A stretch of DNA of 64,000 nucleotides, taken from assembly GCF_014696225.1 (NCBI RefSeq), contig NZ_JACJPV010000006.1:62001-126000 (forward strand), in the 5' to 3' direction. Numbering within the stretch: the stretch's first letter is position 1; every line of letters begins with the position of its first letter. Origin of the DNA: Anabaena sp. FACHB-1237 (lineage in GTDB: Bacteria > Cyanobacteriota > Cyanobacteriia > Cyanobacteriales > Nostocaceae). The position numbers were made by a program, and so were the translations under genes. The notes below the pieces were generated by a model. It was given only the letters and a program-made list of their open reading frames with translations. It was not told where the DNA came from and ran no database searches. Positions 17,537 through 28,547 of the stretch are shown here, piece after piece.

Positions 17537-19873
17537 ATGCAAACGAATTTCGTAATTATTTGTCTGAGTTATATACTAGGGCTATTATCTACGGCTTTTC
17601 CCTGGAGTGGTTTATGGATTTTACTATTAGGGATTTTTATCGCAGTAATATCTCCTCTAATTTATGCCAGATGGCGAAAATTAGCTCAAAAAGGTAACTC
17701 CAATTTTAACTTAAATATTCTATCTTGCGCTCCCCATCCTCGTATATGGATTATAGCTGGAATTATTGGCTTACTAGCAACATTATATTTTAATTGGCGT
17801 GTCCCAGTACCAGGAGAAAAAGATATTAGTAAATTTGTAATTGCTGATAGTGGTAACTTAGAACAAGTGGTAATTGTACGTGGTTTTGTAGATAGTAAAC
17901 CCCGCTTAACCCGCAGTCAAAAAGGACAATTCTGGTTAAATGTAACCCAACTAGATGAAGTTACAAACGATAAAGGTGCTGTAAGTTCGCCTAAAGGTGC
18001 AACAGGTAAATTATATGTCACAGTACCAATGCTGCAAGTAACAGGTTTATACCCAGGTGAAGAGGTAGCAGTAACAGGGCTATTATACAAGCCTACAAAG
18101 CCTATAAATCCCGGTGGATTTGATTTTCAAAGGTATTTACAACAAGAGGGCTGTTTTGCCGGTTTAGTGGGTAAACAGATGAACATTTTAGATGAAGGTA
18201 AAAACTGGGGATGGTGGCAAATACGAGATAAAATTGTGCGATCGCAAGTACGCTTTTTAGGTGTACCAGAAGGTATTCTTGTCAGTGCGATGGTATTAGG
18301 TAATAAAGCGGTTGATCTACCGTATGATATTCGTGACATATTTGTTAATACTGGTTTAGCTCATGCTTTAGCTGCTTCGGGTTTTCAAACTTCCTTAATT
18401 TTGGGAGTAATTCTCACTTTAACTAAACGCAGTAGTAAGAAAATACAAATCATTTGTGGAACATTAGGTTTAATTATTTTCCTGTGTTTATCTGGCTTTG
18501 AACCCGCAATTTTAAGAGCGGTAATTATGGGTTTTGCAGCTTTACTAGGTTTGGCTTTAGGCAGAAATATTAAACAGCTAGGATCTTTGCTATTAGCAGC
18601 AACTCTGCTATTATTATTTAACCCTTTATGGATTTGGAATTTAGGTTTTCAACTGAGTTTTTTGGCCACATTAGGGTTAGTAGTCACAGCATCAGCCATT
18701 GATAAACGTTTAGATTGGATGCCTCCAGCGATCGCTTCTTTAATCTCTGTACCCTTAGCTGCTACAATGTGGACTACACCCAGATTATTAGAATTTTGTA
18801 ACTCCCTAATTATTTATAGTTTACCTTTAAATATTATCGCTACCCCGTTCATTTCTGTAATTAGTTTGGGAGGAATGCTTTCTAGTTTATTCAGTGTTAT
18901 TTCTCCAGATATAGGAAGCATTTTAGCCAGTTTTTTGTATTATCCAACTCACTGGTTAATTGCCATAGTAGAACTATTTGAGAACTTACCAGGAAATATA
19001 ATTACAGTTGGTAGTATTTCTAATTTACAAATGTTGGCTATTTATGCTTTAATTATTATTACTTGGTTAATTAAAGGTTTCCAAAAACGCTGGTGGTTAA
19101 GTTTAATCATTGCTGTTGCGTTAATATTAGTTCCTCTGTGGTATTCCACTAATAATTTATTTCAAGTCACATTATTAGCAACTAGAAATGAACCAGTATT
19201 AGTAATTCAAGAACAAGGTAATGTTACATTGATAAATAGTGGTGACGAAGGTACAGGAAGATTCACAATTTTACCATTTTTAAGACAACAAGGCATAAAT
19301 CAAATAAATAACGCCATTGCTAGTAAATTTCCTGGTTATAGCAAAGATGCGTGGTTAGAAATAATGGACAAATTACCCATCAAAAACTTCTATGAATATA
19401 CTCCTAATACAGATGATCAATTAGAAACCCAAATAATTCAACAACAACTACAACAACAAAAAGGCATATATCGGCCATTACTAATTGGTCAAATGATCAC
19501 CAATAAATCTACAATAATACAACTAATTGATGATCAAATACCAATTATAAAACTACAAATTTTAGATCAAAATTGGTTATTAGTAGGCAATACTCCCGCA
19601 GCACCAATTTTAGAATTAATTAAAAGTGGACAATTATCTCCTGTAGATGTTCTGTGGTGTACCTCAGAAGCATTACCAGAACTGGTTTTAGCCTTAAAAC
19701 CACAAATAGCGATCGCTCCCAACAGTAACCTAGAAAATACCACATTATCCACCTTAAAAAAATCATCAACAAAGATATATTTTACAGGTAAAGATGGGGC
19801 TATTCAATGGACACCAAACCAGCAATTTTCCACCTTTATACGAAATACAGAAAATAAATCTTCAGTGTTGTGA
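17537..19873 (+). CDS. comEC: ComEC/Rec2-type DNA internalisation protein
   Basis: A 778-residue polytopic membrane protein that in competent bacteria forms the channel for single-stranded DNA uptake. N-terminal hydrophobic helices are followed by a soluble domain (about residues 100-230, with GLLYKPTKPINPGGFDFQRY) and the Competence domain, GLAHALAASGFQTSLILG onwards, with many helices to about residue 540. The C-terminal part aligns in layout with the metallo-beta-lactamase-like domain (VTLINSGDEGTGRFTILPF). However, the expected SHPDADH-type metal motif reads ASKFPGYSKDAW, so the nuclease centre is missing. It ends just before a palindromic repeat. Confidence 0.88.
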   Translation: MQTNFVIICLSYILGLLSTAFPWSGLWILLLGIFIAVISPLIYARWRKLAQKGNSNFNLNILSCAPHPRIWIIAGIIGLLATLYFNWRVPVPGEKDISKFVIADSGNLEQVVIVRGFVDSKPRLTRSQKGQFWLNVTQLDEVTNDKGAVSSPKGATGKLYVTVPMLQVTGLYPGEEVAVTGLLYKPTKPINPGGFDFQRYLQQEGCFAGLVGKQMNILDEGKNWGWWQIRDKIVRSQVRFLGVPEGILVSAMVLGNKAVDLPYDIRDIFVNTGLAHALAASGFQTSLILGVILTLTKRSSKKIQIICGTLGLIIFLCLSGFEPAILRAVIMGFAALLGLALGRNIKQLGSLLLAATLLLLFNPLWIWNLGFQLSFLATLGLVVTASAIDKRLDWMPPAIASLISVPLAATMWTTPRLLEFCNSLIIYSLPLNIIATPFISVISLGGMLSSLFSVISPDIGSILASFLYYPTHWLIAIVELFENLPGNIITVGSISNLQMLAIYALIIITWLIKGFQKRWWLSLIIAVALILVPLWYSTNNLFQVTLLATRNEPVLVIQEQGNVTLINSGDEGTGRFTILPFLRQQGINQINNAIASKFPGYSKDAWLEIMDKLPIKNFYEYTPNTDDQLETQIIQQQLQQQKGIYRPLLIGQMITNKSTIIQLIDDQIPIIKLQILDQNWLLVGNTPAAPILELIKSGQLSPVDVLWCTSEALPELVLALKPQIAIAPNSNLENTTLSTLKKSSTKIYFTGKDGAIQWTPNQQFSTFIRNTENKSSVL

Positions 19874-19884
19874 TAGCACATTTC

Positions 19885-19915
19885 GATCCCCAACTTCTTA
19901 AAGAAATCGGGGATC
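19885..19915. repeat. Palindromic repeat CCCCGACTTC family, copy 2
   Basis: Arms GATCCCCAACTTCTT and AAGAAATCGGGGATC, imperfect, lie 11 bases past the comEC stop and before tRNA-Ser. It probably works as a terminator here. Confidence 0.65.
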
Positions 19916-19960
19916 TGGGGCTTGTTTTTAATCCACAATGTGTTATAATGTCGTTAAACT

Positions 19961-20045
19961 GGAGAGGTGTCCGAGTGGTTGATGGTGACGCACTCGAAAT
20001 GCGTTTTGGGGCAACTCAACGGGGGTTCGAATCCCCCCCTCTCCG
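19961..20045 (+). tRNA. trnS: tRNA-Ser, anticodon CGA
   Basis: The acceptor stem GGAGAGG pairs with CCTCTCC, with discriminator G at 20045. The anticodon stem ACGCA/TGCGT has loop CTCGAAA, giving anticodon CGA at 19995-19997. A long variable arm (GGGGCAACTCAAC) marks a class II tRNA, and the T arm has GGTTCGAATCC. Confidence 0.95.
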
Positions 20046-20117
20046 TTATCAACATAGTAATTCAAGTAAGATACCTGCAAAACTTTGATTTAACTAAACT
20101 AATTAAATTAATTTTCA

Positions 20118-20264
20118 TCATACCTTATCTGGGTTAATACCCAACTCTCGCAACTTTTCTGCTAAACGTGCTGCTTTTTGCTGTTCATGTTCTAATTGCC
20201 ATGTTAATTGCTGGGTTTTTCCCACTATAACCAAGGGGTAAAATTGGATAATGACATATTTCAT
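20118..20264 (-). pseudogene. Uma2-family C-terminal relic
   Basis: A 48-codon frame on the minus strand ends in WQLEHEQQKAARLAEKLREL followed by GINPDKV and a stop. That is the charged coiled tail and final GI(N/D)PD motif typical of Uma2 (DUF820) proteins in cyanobacteria; compare the tail of the intact gene at 41366. The nuclease-like core is absent. It is a remnant of a lost Uma2 gene rather than a functional small protein. The rest of the 20046-20465 gap shows nothing more. Confidence 0.6.
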
Positions 20265-20465
20265 TAGGTACTAAGAGATGATAATTACCATTCTAGTTCA
20301 ACAGATTGAGCCATAGTCACAGAACGTAGGTAATTAGTAAGAGATTGCATGATCTATCTATGCAATAATTAACAGTCAGGATAACAATAAATTACCATAA
20401 TTACCATGTAAATGATGCACCATAAAACAGAAATGAATACAGATAAAATTAGACAGGTAATATAT

Positions 20466-21392
20466 TTATGCTAAAGTTCTAAAACGATGGAGAAGATTAA
20501 AGAACTTATCAAAATCGAAACTTAACGGATCTACTTTTCTTCCAGACCTATCCACAGCCTTATGAGTTGTAATTCTATCATCTGGTACTTGACTTTGAGC
20601 AATTAACCAAGCCAAAGAATTATATTGTGCATCCGTGTAACCACTATGTCCTGTAATATTCTCCTTACCCCAAGCATCTGGGGGAGTTTCCAGAGAAACA
20701 TGATAGGCGAAATTATTTACCGAAGGTGGTAAATTAGGATTAGTTTGCACAGTTTCCACACCATTACCACCGTCAAAAACCGAATTACCAGCGCCAAAAG
20801 CGCGTTTATCAGGAGGTACTAAATAAATTACTCTACCATCCAAAGCAATTAACGCATGATAACTGGCCTGGACATTTTCATCATTATTAGTGTTTTTAAA
20901 GAAATTAATTGCACTAGAAGCAGAATTACTGGTTTCATGAAGAACAATAATAGCTTGATTATTGACAGGATTACCATTAACATCAGTAGAATAGCGATCG
21001 CCATAATTAGTAGGATTAACCGCAACCACTTGATAACGAGGTTTATAAATAGCAAAAGCCGCAGTAGTCACATATCCACCATAAACAGGTTTAATTTTAG
21101 CAGGAGTTGGTGACACAGATTTTTCTTTCACAGCAGTTTGTTGTAAAATTTTTTGTTCTAAAGATTTTTTCTGTGTAGTAACCTGTTGAGGAGAACTTGC
21201 AAAAGATGGAACACTCATCATCGGGTATTCCCCAACCACAGGACCCGTGACAGTAGATACTAAATTACCACTTTGCTCTTTATGCCTCATCCCAAACACA
21301 AACAAACTCACAAACAAACTCACAACAATCAAAAGAATAAATATAAACCTTTTGAGCCAATCACTAAATATCATCATCTTAATCTCATACAT
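20466..21392 (-). CDS. N-acetylmuramoyl-L-alanine amidase (Amidase_2 family)
   Basis: A 308-residue cell-wall hydrolase that cleaves the bond between N-acetylmuramic acid and the stem peptide. An N-terminal membrane anchor (residues about 14-36, [19 protein letters not shown]) is followed by a linker rich in Gln, Lys and Ser. The Amidase_2 domain begins at IIVLHETSN, where the His should bind zinc. It continues with [23 protein letters not shown] and [14 protein letters not shown], which supplies the later His and Asp. It is divergently oriented to metH, 92 bases apart. Confidence 0.88.
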   Translation of the reverse strand: MYEIKMMIFSDWLKRFIFILLIVVSLFVSLFVFGMRHKEQSGNLVSTVTGPVVGEYPMMSVPSFASSPQQVTTQKKSLEQKILQQTAVKEKSVSPTPAKIKPVYGGYVTTAAFAIYKPRYQVVAVNPTNYGDRYSTDVNGNPVNNQAIIVLHETSNSASSAINFFKNTNNDENVQASYHALIALDGRVIYLVPPDKRAFGAGNSVFDGGNGVETVQTNPNLPPSVNNFAYHVSLETPPDAWGKENITGHSGYTDAQYNSLAWLIAQSQVPDDRITTHKAVDRSGRKVDPLSFDFDKFFNLLHRFRTLA

Positions 21393-21484
21393 CTAAAAAA
21401 CTAAAAAAAACCCATAATATTGATTATCATTATGGAACAAAAATAGAAAATATCCTTAACCAACAGCAAAACTACCATCAAAAT

Positions 21485-24400
21485 ATGACATATTCATTCC
21501 TAGAAAGACTACATAGCCCCGAACATCCTATAATCGTCTTTGATGGCGGAATGGGAACAAACCTCCAAACCCAAAACCTCACAGCAGCAGACTTTGGAGG
21601 ACCAGAATACGAAGGTTGTAACGAATATTTAGTACATACAAAACCGGAAGCAGTGGCTAAAGTCCATCGTGACTTCTTAGCAGCAGGAGCAGATGTCATT
21701 GAAACCGATACCTTTGGTGGTACATCTATTGTATTAGCAGAATATAACCTTCAAGATCAAACCTATTATCTCAATAAAACCGCAGCGGAACTAGCTAAAC
21801 AAGTAGCATCAGAATTTAGCACCCCCGAAAAACCTCGCTATGTTGCTGGTTCTATCGGACCTACCACAAAACTTCCCACCTTAGGACACATCGCCTTTGA
21901 CACCATGAAAATAGCTTTTGCTGAACAAGTGGAAGCATTAATAGATGGTGGAGTAGATTTATTAATAGTTGAAACCTGCCAAGACGTATTACAAATCAAA
22001 GCTGCATTGAACGGAATTGAAGAAGCATTTACTAAAAAAAGTACAAGAAAACCGATCATGGTTTCCGTGACAATGGAAAGCATGGGAACAATGTTAGTCG
22101 GCACAGAAATAGCAGCCGTTGTCACCATATTAGAACCTTACAAAATTGATATACTTGGTTTAAACTGTGCCACAGGACCAGACTTGATGAAACCCCACAT
22201 CAAGTATTTATCAGAACATTCCCCCTTCGTAGTTTCCTGTATTCCCAATGCTGGCCTACCCGAAAATATTGGAGGTCAAGCACATTACAAACTTACACCC
22301 GTAGAACTACGCATGGCATTAATGCACTTTATCGAAGACTTAGGAGTGCAAGTAATTGGTGGATGTTGTGGTACAAAACCGGCACATATTCAACAATTAG
22401 CAGAAATTGCCCAAGAATTAAAACCCGCTATTAGAAAACCGATTTTAGAACCATCAGCCGCATCAATTTATACAACACAACCCTACATTCAAGATAATTC
22501 CTTCCTCATAGTGGGGGAAAGGTTAAACGCCAGTGGTTCTAAAAAATGCCGAGACTTACTGAATGCCGAAGACTGGAATGGTTTAGTCTCCATGGCACGG
22601 GAACAAGTAAAAGAAGGCGCACATATATTAGATGTCAACGTAGATTATGTTGGTCGTGACGGTGTGCGGGATATGCACGAAGTTGTTTCTCGCATAGTTA
22701 ATAATGTTACCTTACCTCTGATGCTAGACTCCACAGAATGGGAGAAAATGGAAGCAGGGTTAAAAGTAGCGGGTGGTAAATGTTTACTCAATTCCACCAA
22801 CTATGAAGATGGAGAACCGCGATTTTTAAAGGTCTTGGAGATTGCGAAAAAATACGGCGCGGGGGTAGTTATTGGTACAATTGATGAAGATGGCATGGCC
22901 AGAACCGCAGATAAAAAATTCGCCATTGCCCATCGTGCTTACCATCAAGCTGTAGAATATGGTATACCCGCAACTGAAATATTCTTTGACACATTAGCTT
23001 TACCTATTTCCACAGGAATAGAAGAAGATCGGGAAAATGGCAAAGCCACCATAGAGTCAATTAGACGCATTCGCCAAGAATTACCAGGATGTCATGTAAT
23101 TTTAGGTGTATCAAATATATCCTTCGGTTTAAATCCAGCAGCGCGAATAGTGTTAAATTCCATGTTTTTACATGAAGCCATGAATGCTGGGATGGATGCA
23201 GCGATCGTTAGTGCCAGTAAGATATTACCTTTAGCCAAAATAGATCCGCAACATCAGGAAATTTGCTGCCAATTAATTTATGATCAACGGAGATTTGATG
23301 GTGATGTTTGCATTTATGATCCATTAGGAGAATTAACAAAAGTTTTTGCAGGAGTCAAAGCTAAACGTAATACAGGAATTGATGAAAATTTACCCATTGA
23401 AGAAAGATTAAAACGCCATATTATTGACGGAGAAAGAATAGGTTTAGAAGCACAATTAACCAAAGCATTAGAACAATATCCTCCCTTAGAAATTATCAAC
23501 ACATTTCTCTTAGATGGCATGAAAGTAGTAGGAGAATTATTCGGTTCTGGACAAATGCAGTTACCTTTTGTGTTGCAGTCAGCCGAAACCATGAAAGCAG
23601 CAGTGGCCTATTTAGAACCTTTCATGGAAAAATCAGAATCAGGAAATAATGCCAAAGGTAAATTTGTCATTGCTACTGTTAAAGGAGATGTTCATGATAT
23701 AGGTAAAAACCTAGTAGATATCATCTTATCTAATAATGGCTATAAAGTAATCAATTTAGGCATTAAACAACCAGTAGAAAATATCATTCAAGCATACCAT
23801 GAACATCAACCAGATTGTATTGCCATGAGTGGTTTACTAGTAAAATCTACTGCGTTTATGAAAGAGAACTTACAGGTTTTCAATGAACAAGGTATTACTG
23901 TCCCCGTAATTTTGGGAGGTGCAGCATTAACCCCGAAATTTGTGAATCAAGATTGTCAAAATACCTATAATGGTCAAGTAATATATGGTAAAGACGCTTT
24001 TTCTGACTTGCATTTTATGGATAAATTAATGCCAGCAAAAGCCACAGGAAATTGGGATGATATTAAAGGCTTTATGGATGAATTTGTGGAAAATACACCT
24101 CTTCCTGAAAAGGATATTTCCTCTAGTGAAAAAACTCCTGTAAAAACAGAAGTTAAGGAAATAGATACTCGTCCCTCTGAAGCTGTAGATATCAATATAG
24201 AACGTCCTCAACCTCCATTTTGGGGAACAACATTATTACAGCCAGAAGATATTTCTTTAGAAGAATTATTTTGGTATTTAGACTTACAAGCATTATTTGT
24301 TGGACAATGGCAATTTCGCAAAGCAAAAGATAAGTCAAAAGAAGAACATCAAGAATTTTTAGAACACACAGTTTACCCAATTTTAGAAATTTGGAAAAAA

Positions 24401-25006
24401 CGCATTATTGACGAGAAATTATTACATCCCCAAGTCATTTATGGATATTTCCCCTGTCAGTCTGAAGGAAATACTTTACATATTTATGATGTGGAAACGC
24501 AAACTCAAAAAATTGCTAGTTTTGAGTTTCCGCGTCAAAAGTCTGGGAAAAGATTATGTATTGCTGATTTCTTCTTAGCTAAAGATTCTGGAATGATGGA
24601 TGTATTTCCCATGCAAGCTGTTACCGTAGGGGAAGTAGCCACAGAATTTGCCCAAAAGCTATTTGCTAACAATCAATATACCGATTATTTGTATTTTCAT
24701 GGTATGGCTGTACAAATAGCTGAAGCATTAGCAGAATGGACTCATGCCAGAATTAGAAAAGAGTTAGGTTTTGGGGATATTGAACCTGATAATATTCGGG
24801 ATATTTTAGCACAGCGTTATCAAGGTTCACGTTACAGTTTTGGTTATCCCGCTTGTCCTAATATTCAAGATCAATTTACACAATTGCAGTTATTAAGAAC
24901 TCAGAGAATTAAAATGTATATGGATGATAGTGAACAATTGTATCCAGAACAATCAACTACAGCCATTATTGCCTATCATCCTATAGCTAAGTATTTTACA
25001 GCTTAG
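21485..25006 (+). CDS. metH: Cobalamin-dependent methionine synthase
   Basis: A full-length 1173-residue MetH that transfers a methyl group from methyltetrahydrofolate to homocysteine. The homocysteine domain (about residues 1-310) has [10 protein letters not shown] and the zinc cysteines in [11 protein letters not shown] and GGCCGT. The folate domain has [12 protein letters not shown] and [12 protein letters not shown]. The B12 domain has [19 protein letters not shown], whose His ligates cobalt. The C-terminal reactivation domain has [11 protein letters not shown], which binds S-adenosylmethionine. A short acidic linker lies at about residues 865-905. No cobalamin riboswitch fits in the 92-base upstream gap. 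Confidence 0.97.
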   Translation: MTYSFLERLHSPEHPIIVFDGGMGTNLQTQNLTAADFGGPEYEGCNEYLVHTKPEAVAKVHRDFLAAGADVIETDTFGGTSIVLAEYNLQDQTYYLNKTAAELAKQVASEFSTPEKPRYVAGSIGPTTKLPTLGHIAFDTMKIAFAEQVEALIDGGVDLLIVETCQDVLQIKAALNGIEEAFTKKSTRKPIMVSVTMESMGTMLVGTEIAAVVTILEPYKIDILGLNCATGPDLMKPHIKYLSEHSPFVVSCIPNAGLPENIGGQAHYKLTPVELRMALMHFIEDLGVQVIGGCCGTKPAHIQQLAEIAQELKPAIRKPILEPSAASIYTTQPYIQDNSFLIVGERLNASGSKKCRDLLNAEDWNGLVSMAREQVKEGAHILDVNVDYVGRDGVRDMHEVVSRIVNNVTLPLMLDSTEWEKMEAGLKVAGGKCLLNSTNYEDGEPRFLKVLEIAKKYGAGVVIGTIDEDGMARTADKKFAIAHRAYHQAVEYGIPATEIFFDTLALPISTGIEEDRENGKATIESIRRIRQELPGCHVILGVSNISFGLNPAARIVLNSMFLHEAMNAGMDAAIVSASKILPLAKIDPQHQEICCQLIYDQRRFDGDVCIYDPLGELTKVFAGVKAKRNTGIDENLPIEERLKRHIIDGERIGLEAQLTKALEQYPPLEIINTFLLDGMKVVGELFGSGQMQLPFVLQSAETMKAAVAYLEPFMEKSESGNNAKGKFVIATVKGDVHDIGKNLVDIILSNNGYKVINLGIKQPVENIIQAYHEHQPDCIAMSGLLVKSTAFMKENLQVFNEQGITVPVILGGAALTPKFVNQDCQNTYNGQVIYGKDAFSDLHFMDKLMPAKATGNWDDIKGFMDEFVENTPLPEKDISSSEKTPVKTEVKEIDTRPSEAVDINIERPQPPFWGTTLLQPEDISLEELFWYLDLQALFVGQWQFRKAKDKSKEEHQEFLEHTVYPILEIWKKRIIDEKLLHPQVIYGYFPCQSEGNTLHIYDVETQTQKIASFEFPRQKSGKRLCIADFFLAKDSGMMDVFPMQAVTVGEVATEFAQKLFANNQYTDYLYFHGMAVQIAEALAEWTHARIRKELGFGDIEPDNIRDILAQRYQGSRYSFGYPACPNIQDQFTQLQLLRTQRIKMYMDDSEQLYPEQSTTAIIAYHPIAKYFTA

Positions 25007-25013
25007 TTAAAAT

Positions 25014-25045
25014 CCTCGGTGAATTATATCAATAATTCACCGAGG
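25014..25045. terminator. 13-base-pair inverted repeat after metH
   Basis: Perfect arms CCTCGGTGAATTA (25014-25026) and TAATTCACCGAGG (25033-25045) with a 6-base loop lie 8 bases past the metH stop. There is no proper T run, so it is a hairpin terminator or mRNA end-stabiliser by position. Confidence 0.6.
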
Positions 25046-25136
25046 ACTTGATTAATTTTCCTACTCTTTTTTCTGTAATTTAGATCATGAATGCAAGCAA
25101 GATGCTTGCGCTACTATTTACTTGGGTTGAGGCTAT

Positions 25137-25234
25137 GTTTCCATCCCCTTGCGGGAAAAGGTGATCAAAAACCCGTAACACAGGCATCTTGCCTGTACAT
25201 CTTATAAAGTTTCCATCCCTGTTAAAATCTGATC
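25137..25234 (+). CRISPR. Possible degenerate CRISPR unit
   Basis: A 36-base segment beginning GTTTCCATCCCCTTGCGGG and ending GATCAAAAAC (25137-25172) has the size and feel of cyanobacterial CRISPR repeats. After 36 bases a partial copy starts, GTTTCCATCCCTGTTAAAA (25209). The supposed spacer contains ACAGGCATCTTGCCTGT, a motif found elsewhere in this genome's gaps, which argues against a true spacer. No cas genes are adjacent. The rest of the 25007-25473 gap shows no gene. Confidence 0.3.
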
Positions 25235-25473
25235 ATTTGCCAGATTATCAACTTTACAAAAGTAAACAATTACAGATTTTCTCCAATTCTCCATCAAGCC
25301 CAAAAAACAGTAATGGGGTAAAGTTTTGACATACTCACCGACCTGAAGGTATATTAAAAATCAACAAAAGCCGTCAAGCACGGGGCTTGTATCCCAGATT
25401 TTTGGTCATTGTTAAATAAGCTGTTTTACAAAACACGTATAAATTAACCATATCAAAGATATTAGGTGTAGTC

Positions 25474-26391
25474 TTGACAAATATTATAGAACTCTACATA
25501 AAATTAATTGGCTTAGTCTCACTAGGATTTATCTTAGGACGTAAACTACCCAGTAACACTGCTACTTATATCGGTCGCTTTCTATTTTGGATCGGAGTAC
25601 CCATAACTATCATTGCGTTTTTACGCAAAACTGACTTATCAGGTCAAATTTGGATAGCACCAGCGATCGCCTATTTTGCCATGTTTATAGGAATATTATT
25701 AGCATGGTTAGCAATGAAAACCTACAGTTATTGCCGTAAAACCACCTCCCCAGTTAAAACTCAAGGTAGTGTAATTTTAGCAGCTATGGTAGGAAATACA
25801 GGCTATTTAGGTTTTCCTGTCACCTTAGCAATGGTTGGTAAAGATTATTTTGCTTGGGCGTTATTTTATGATTTACTGGGTAGTCTATTTATTGCTTATG
25901 GTGTGGGAACAGTATTAGCTGCTAAATTTGGTAACAATATTCACAACTATTTACAAATACTACAGGTCATTTTTATCAATCCCGCACTGTGGAGTTTTGG
26001 TTTTGGTGTATTATTTCGTCAAGTGACGCTTTCCCAACCCTTAGAATTTGCCTTAGATAAAATCGCTTGGGCTATTTTGGCCTTATCATTGATATTAATT
26101 GGCGTAAGAATGTCGCGCTTAACTTCTTGGGGGAATATACCCCAAGCATCCATTAGTGTTGTGATTAAAATGTTATTAGTTCCTGTGATTGTAGGGATAC
26201 TATTATCATGTTTGGGTGTTACAGGTAAACCAGCACTAGTAATAATCTTACAAACAGGTATGCCTCCAGCTTTTGCTACATTGGTATTAGCAGAAACCTT
26301 CAATTTAGATCATGATTTAGCAGTGACAACTTTAGCGATGGGAGTGATAGTATTATTATTTACTTTACCTTTGTGGTTGTGGCTGTGGTAA
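25474..26391 (+). CDS. AEC-family transporter (auxin efflux carrier superfamily)
   Basis: A 305-residue integral membrane protein with about ten hydrophobic helices in two halves, the AEC (membrane transport protein) layout. Recognisable blocks are LGFILGRKLP near the N-terminus, MVGNTGYLGFPVTLAM in the middle (the NxGxLGxP-type crossing segment) and QTGMPPAFATLVLAETF near the C-terminus. Substrates of bacterial members are usually small carboxylates, but none can be inferred here. The start is a TTG at 25474. It stands alone and converges with the next gene. Confidence 0.88.
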   Translation: MTNIIELYIKLIGLVSLGFILGRKLPSNTATYIGRFLFWIGVPITIIAFLRKTDLSGQIWIAPAIAYFAMFIGILLAWLAMKTYSYCRKTTSPVKTQGSVILAAMVGNTGYLGFPVTLAMVGKDYFAWALFYDLLGSLFIAYGVGTVLAAKFGNNIHNYLQILQVIFINPALWSFGFGVLFRQVTLSQPLEFALDKIAWAILALSLILIGVRMSRLTSWGNIPQASISVVIKMLLVPVIVGILLSCLGVTGKPALVIILQTGMPPAFATLVLAETFNLDHDLAVTTLAMGVIVLLFTLPLWLWLW

Positions 26392-26452
26392 TTGACAATT
26401 AACAATTGATAATTAACAGTTGATAGTTATTTTACCAATCACCAATTACCAA
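26392..26452. repeat. Tandem heptamers of the TCAATTA/CAATTAC type
   Basis: A short run of imperfect 7-base units (ATTGACA, ATTAACA, ATTGATA and CAATCAC, CAATTAC) fills the gap between two convergent genes. Similar runs occur at 10332-10468, 34665-34710, 39628-39662 and, with other units, 51430-51480. Confidence 0.6.
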
Positions 26453-26954
26453 TTTTTGATTTTAACTCCTGGGGAGTAATATGTTCATAAAATTCAAAAG
26501 GTTGATGAATCCAGGGATTTTCCGGTAGATAAGTAGTATAGTAATCAGGAATAATCACGGAACAGGATTTATACCAAATTACTGCCGTTTTAATTTCCGT
26601 AATTGCACATTGACTATATTGTTCTAACCAAGGTATTGTTTTTTGTAGGGTAATACCAGAATCTACTAGGTCATCTACTAATAAAATGCGATCGCCCAAT
26701 TTTTCCGTAGTCATAGTCAACTGTGGGGATATAATCAGACTATTCCTATCGTTTTTACTTCCATCAGCATAAGATGACGTGGCTAAAATTGCCAAAGGTA
26801 GATTATAAATACGAGAAAGAACATCTCCTACTCGTAAACCTCCCCTAGCTAAACAAACAACTTGGTTAAATTCCCAACCAGAATCATAGATATTTATTGC
26901 TAACCGTTCAATCAGATGATGATATTCTGACCAAGAAATGTAAATTTCTGACAT
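26439..26954 (-). CDS. Phosphoribosyltransferase
   Basis: A 171-residue type I phosphoribosyltransferase. The PRPP-binding loop ILLVDDLVDSGITLQ is clear at about residues 91-105, and the N-terminal VVCLARGGLRVGDVL block supplies the other conserved strand. Substrate cannot be read from sequence; xanthine/guanine-type or hypoxanthine-type salvage is likely from the overall layout. It is convergent with the AEC transporter and divergent from the GPH transporter pair. Confidence 0.88.
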   Translation of the reverse strand: MSEIYISWSEYHHLIERLAINIYDSGWEFNQVVCLARGGLRVGDVLSRIYNLPLAILATSSYADGSKNDRNSLIISPQLTMTTEKLGDRILLVDDLVDSGITLQKTIPWLEQYSQCAITEIKTAVIWYKSCSVIIPDYYTTYLPENPWIHQPFEFYEHITPQELKSKIGNW

Positions 26955-27049
26955 AAATTTGTAATTTCTAGTAATTTGTCATTGATAATAAATTGATCAC
27001 AAACATTAAGTAAATCGCAAATTATTTTATAATATAAACCTGGTTAATT

Positions 27050-28528
27050 ATGAAAAATTCAGCAAAAAATTTTTATGGTGATGACAATATCGAAAACAAT
27101 GCTATTTCTGAAAAACTAGATTTTAGCACTAAATTAGCTTATGGTGCTGGAGATTTAGGACCGGCTATTACCGGAAATGTTTCCATCTTTTTTCTATTAA
27201 TATTTTTCACCAACGTGGCAGGTATTCCCGCAGGTTTAGCTGGTAGTATTTTAATGGTGGGTAAAATATGGGATGGTATTAATGATCCCATAGTTGGGTT
27301 ATTAACGGATAACACAAAATCTACTCGTTGGGGTCGTCGTTTACCTTGGCTTTTTTATGGTGCTATTCCCTTCGGTATTTTCTTCTTTCTCCAATGGATT
27401 GTACCTCCATTTAGCAACAATCCTAATAATAATATTTGGGCGTTATTTTGGTATTATGTGCTCATTGGTATTATTGGACAAGCATTATATACAGTCGTGA
27501 GTTTACCTTATACAGCAATGACTCCTGAACTTACCCATGATTATGATGAACGTACAAGTTTAAATAGTTTTCGCTTTACTTTTTCTATTAGTGGTAGTAT
27601 TTTATGTTTAATATTAGCCAAAATAGTTTTTGATGTAGTTCCTGATCCTCAATATCAATATATAGTTTTAGCTAGTGTTTGTACCATTATTTCTATCCTA
27701 TCTTTATATTGGTGTGTTTTTGGCACAAAACAACGAGTGTTATTGATGGAAAATAACCGTTTACAAACTCAAGAAGAAACAGAAAATATCCCTTTCTTAA
27801 CACAAATAAAAATTGCTTTTAGCAATAAACCATTTCTCTTTGTTATTGGTATCTATCTTTGTTCTTGGTTAGGGGTACAAGTCACTGCTAGTATTATTCC
27901 CTATTTTGTAGTTTACTGTATGAACATGAAAAATGCGGATGTTCCTACAGTGATGATAGCAGTACAAGCTACCGCTTTAATCATGCTATTTTTCTGGAGT
28001 AACTTAAGTAAAAAAGTTGGGAAAAAAACAGTTTATTTCTTAGGAATGAGTTTATGGATAATTGCTGCTGGAGGACTATTTTTCCTACAACCTCACCAAA
28101 TTACCTTAATGTATATCATGGCAATTATGGCAGGCTTTGGTGTGTCCACAGCTTATTTAATTCCTTGGTCTATGATACCTGATGTTATAGAATTAGATGA
28201 ATTACAAACAGGACAAAGACGAGAGGGTATATTTTATGGTTTTATGGTTTTATTACAAAAATTCGGTTTAGCGTTAGGACTTTTTTTAGTTGGTAATGCT
28301 TTACAAACATCGGGTTTTAAAGAGTCAATTGGAGGAGTGAATATTATACAACCAGATTCAGCACTTTTCGCTATTCGTGTCGCCGTTGGACCGATCCCAA
28401 CAATTTGTTTAATATTAGGTCTAATTTTAACTTATTTCTATCCTATTACTCGGGAAATGCACGCAGAAATAATGTTACAATTAGCGGAAAAACACCAAAA
28501 AAATAAGCACAAACCAACTACAAAGTAG
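27050..28528 (+). CDS. GPH-family sugar:cation symporter, copy 1
   Basis: A 492-residue, 12-helix transporter of the glycoside-pentoside-hexuronide (MelB-like) family of the major facilitator superfamily. Family blocks include GAGDLGPAITGNVSIFFLL, VGKIWDGINDPIVGLLTDNT with the conserved acidic residues near helix 2, STRWGRRLPWL, and PYTAMTPELTHDYDERTSLN. The second half has IPWSMIPDVIELDE and RREGIFYGF. It should import a sugar or similar compound with H+ or Na+. The next gene, 19 bases downstream, is a clear paralogue, so the pair arose by tandem duplication. Confidence 0.9.
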   Translation: MKNSAKNFYGDDNIENNAISEKLDFSTKLAYGAGDLGPAITGNVSIFFLLIFFTNVAGIPAGLAGSILMVGKIWDGINDPIVGLLTDNTKSTRWGRRLPWLFYGAIPFGIFFFLQWIVPPFSNNPNNNIWALFWYYVLIGIIGQALYTVVSLPYTAMTPELTHDYDERTSLNSFRFTFSISGSILCLILAKIVFDVVPDPQYQYIVLASVCTIISILSLYWCVFGTKQRVLLMENNRLQTQEETENIPFLTQIKIAFSNKPFLFVIGIYLCSWLGVQVTASIIPYFVVYCMNMKNADVPTVMIAVQATALIMLFFWSNLSKKVGKKTVYFLGMSLWIIAAGGLFFLQPHQITLMYIMAIMAGFGVSTAYLIPWSMIPDVIELDELQTGQRREGIFYGFMVLLQKFGLALGLFLVGNALQTSGFKESIGGVNIIQPDSALFAIRVAVGPIPTICLILGLILTYFYPITREMHAEIMLQLAEKHQKNKHKPTTK

Positions 28529-28547
28529 TGAGAATAAGGGACGATCA

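Noticed and set aside
19870-20088. Open frame across tRNA-Ser
   Set aside because: It is produced by reading through the tRNA gene; the tRNA fold is complete, so the frame is fortuitous.
21393-21484. Cobalamin riboswitch before metH
   Set aside because: Only 92 bases separate the divergent genes and no B12-box-like sequence was seen.
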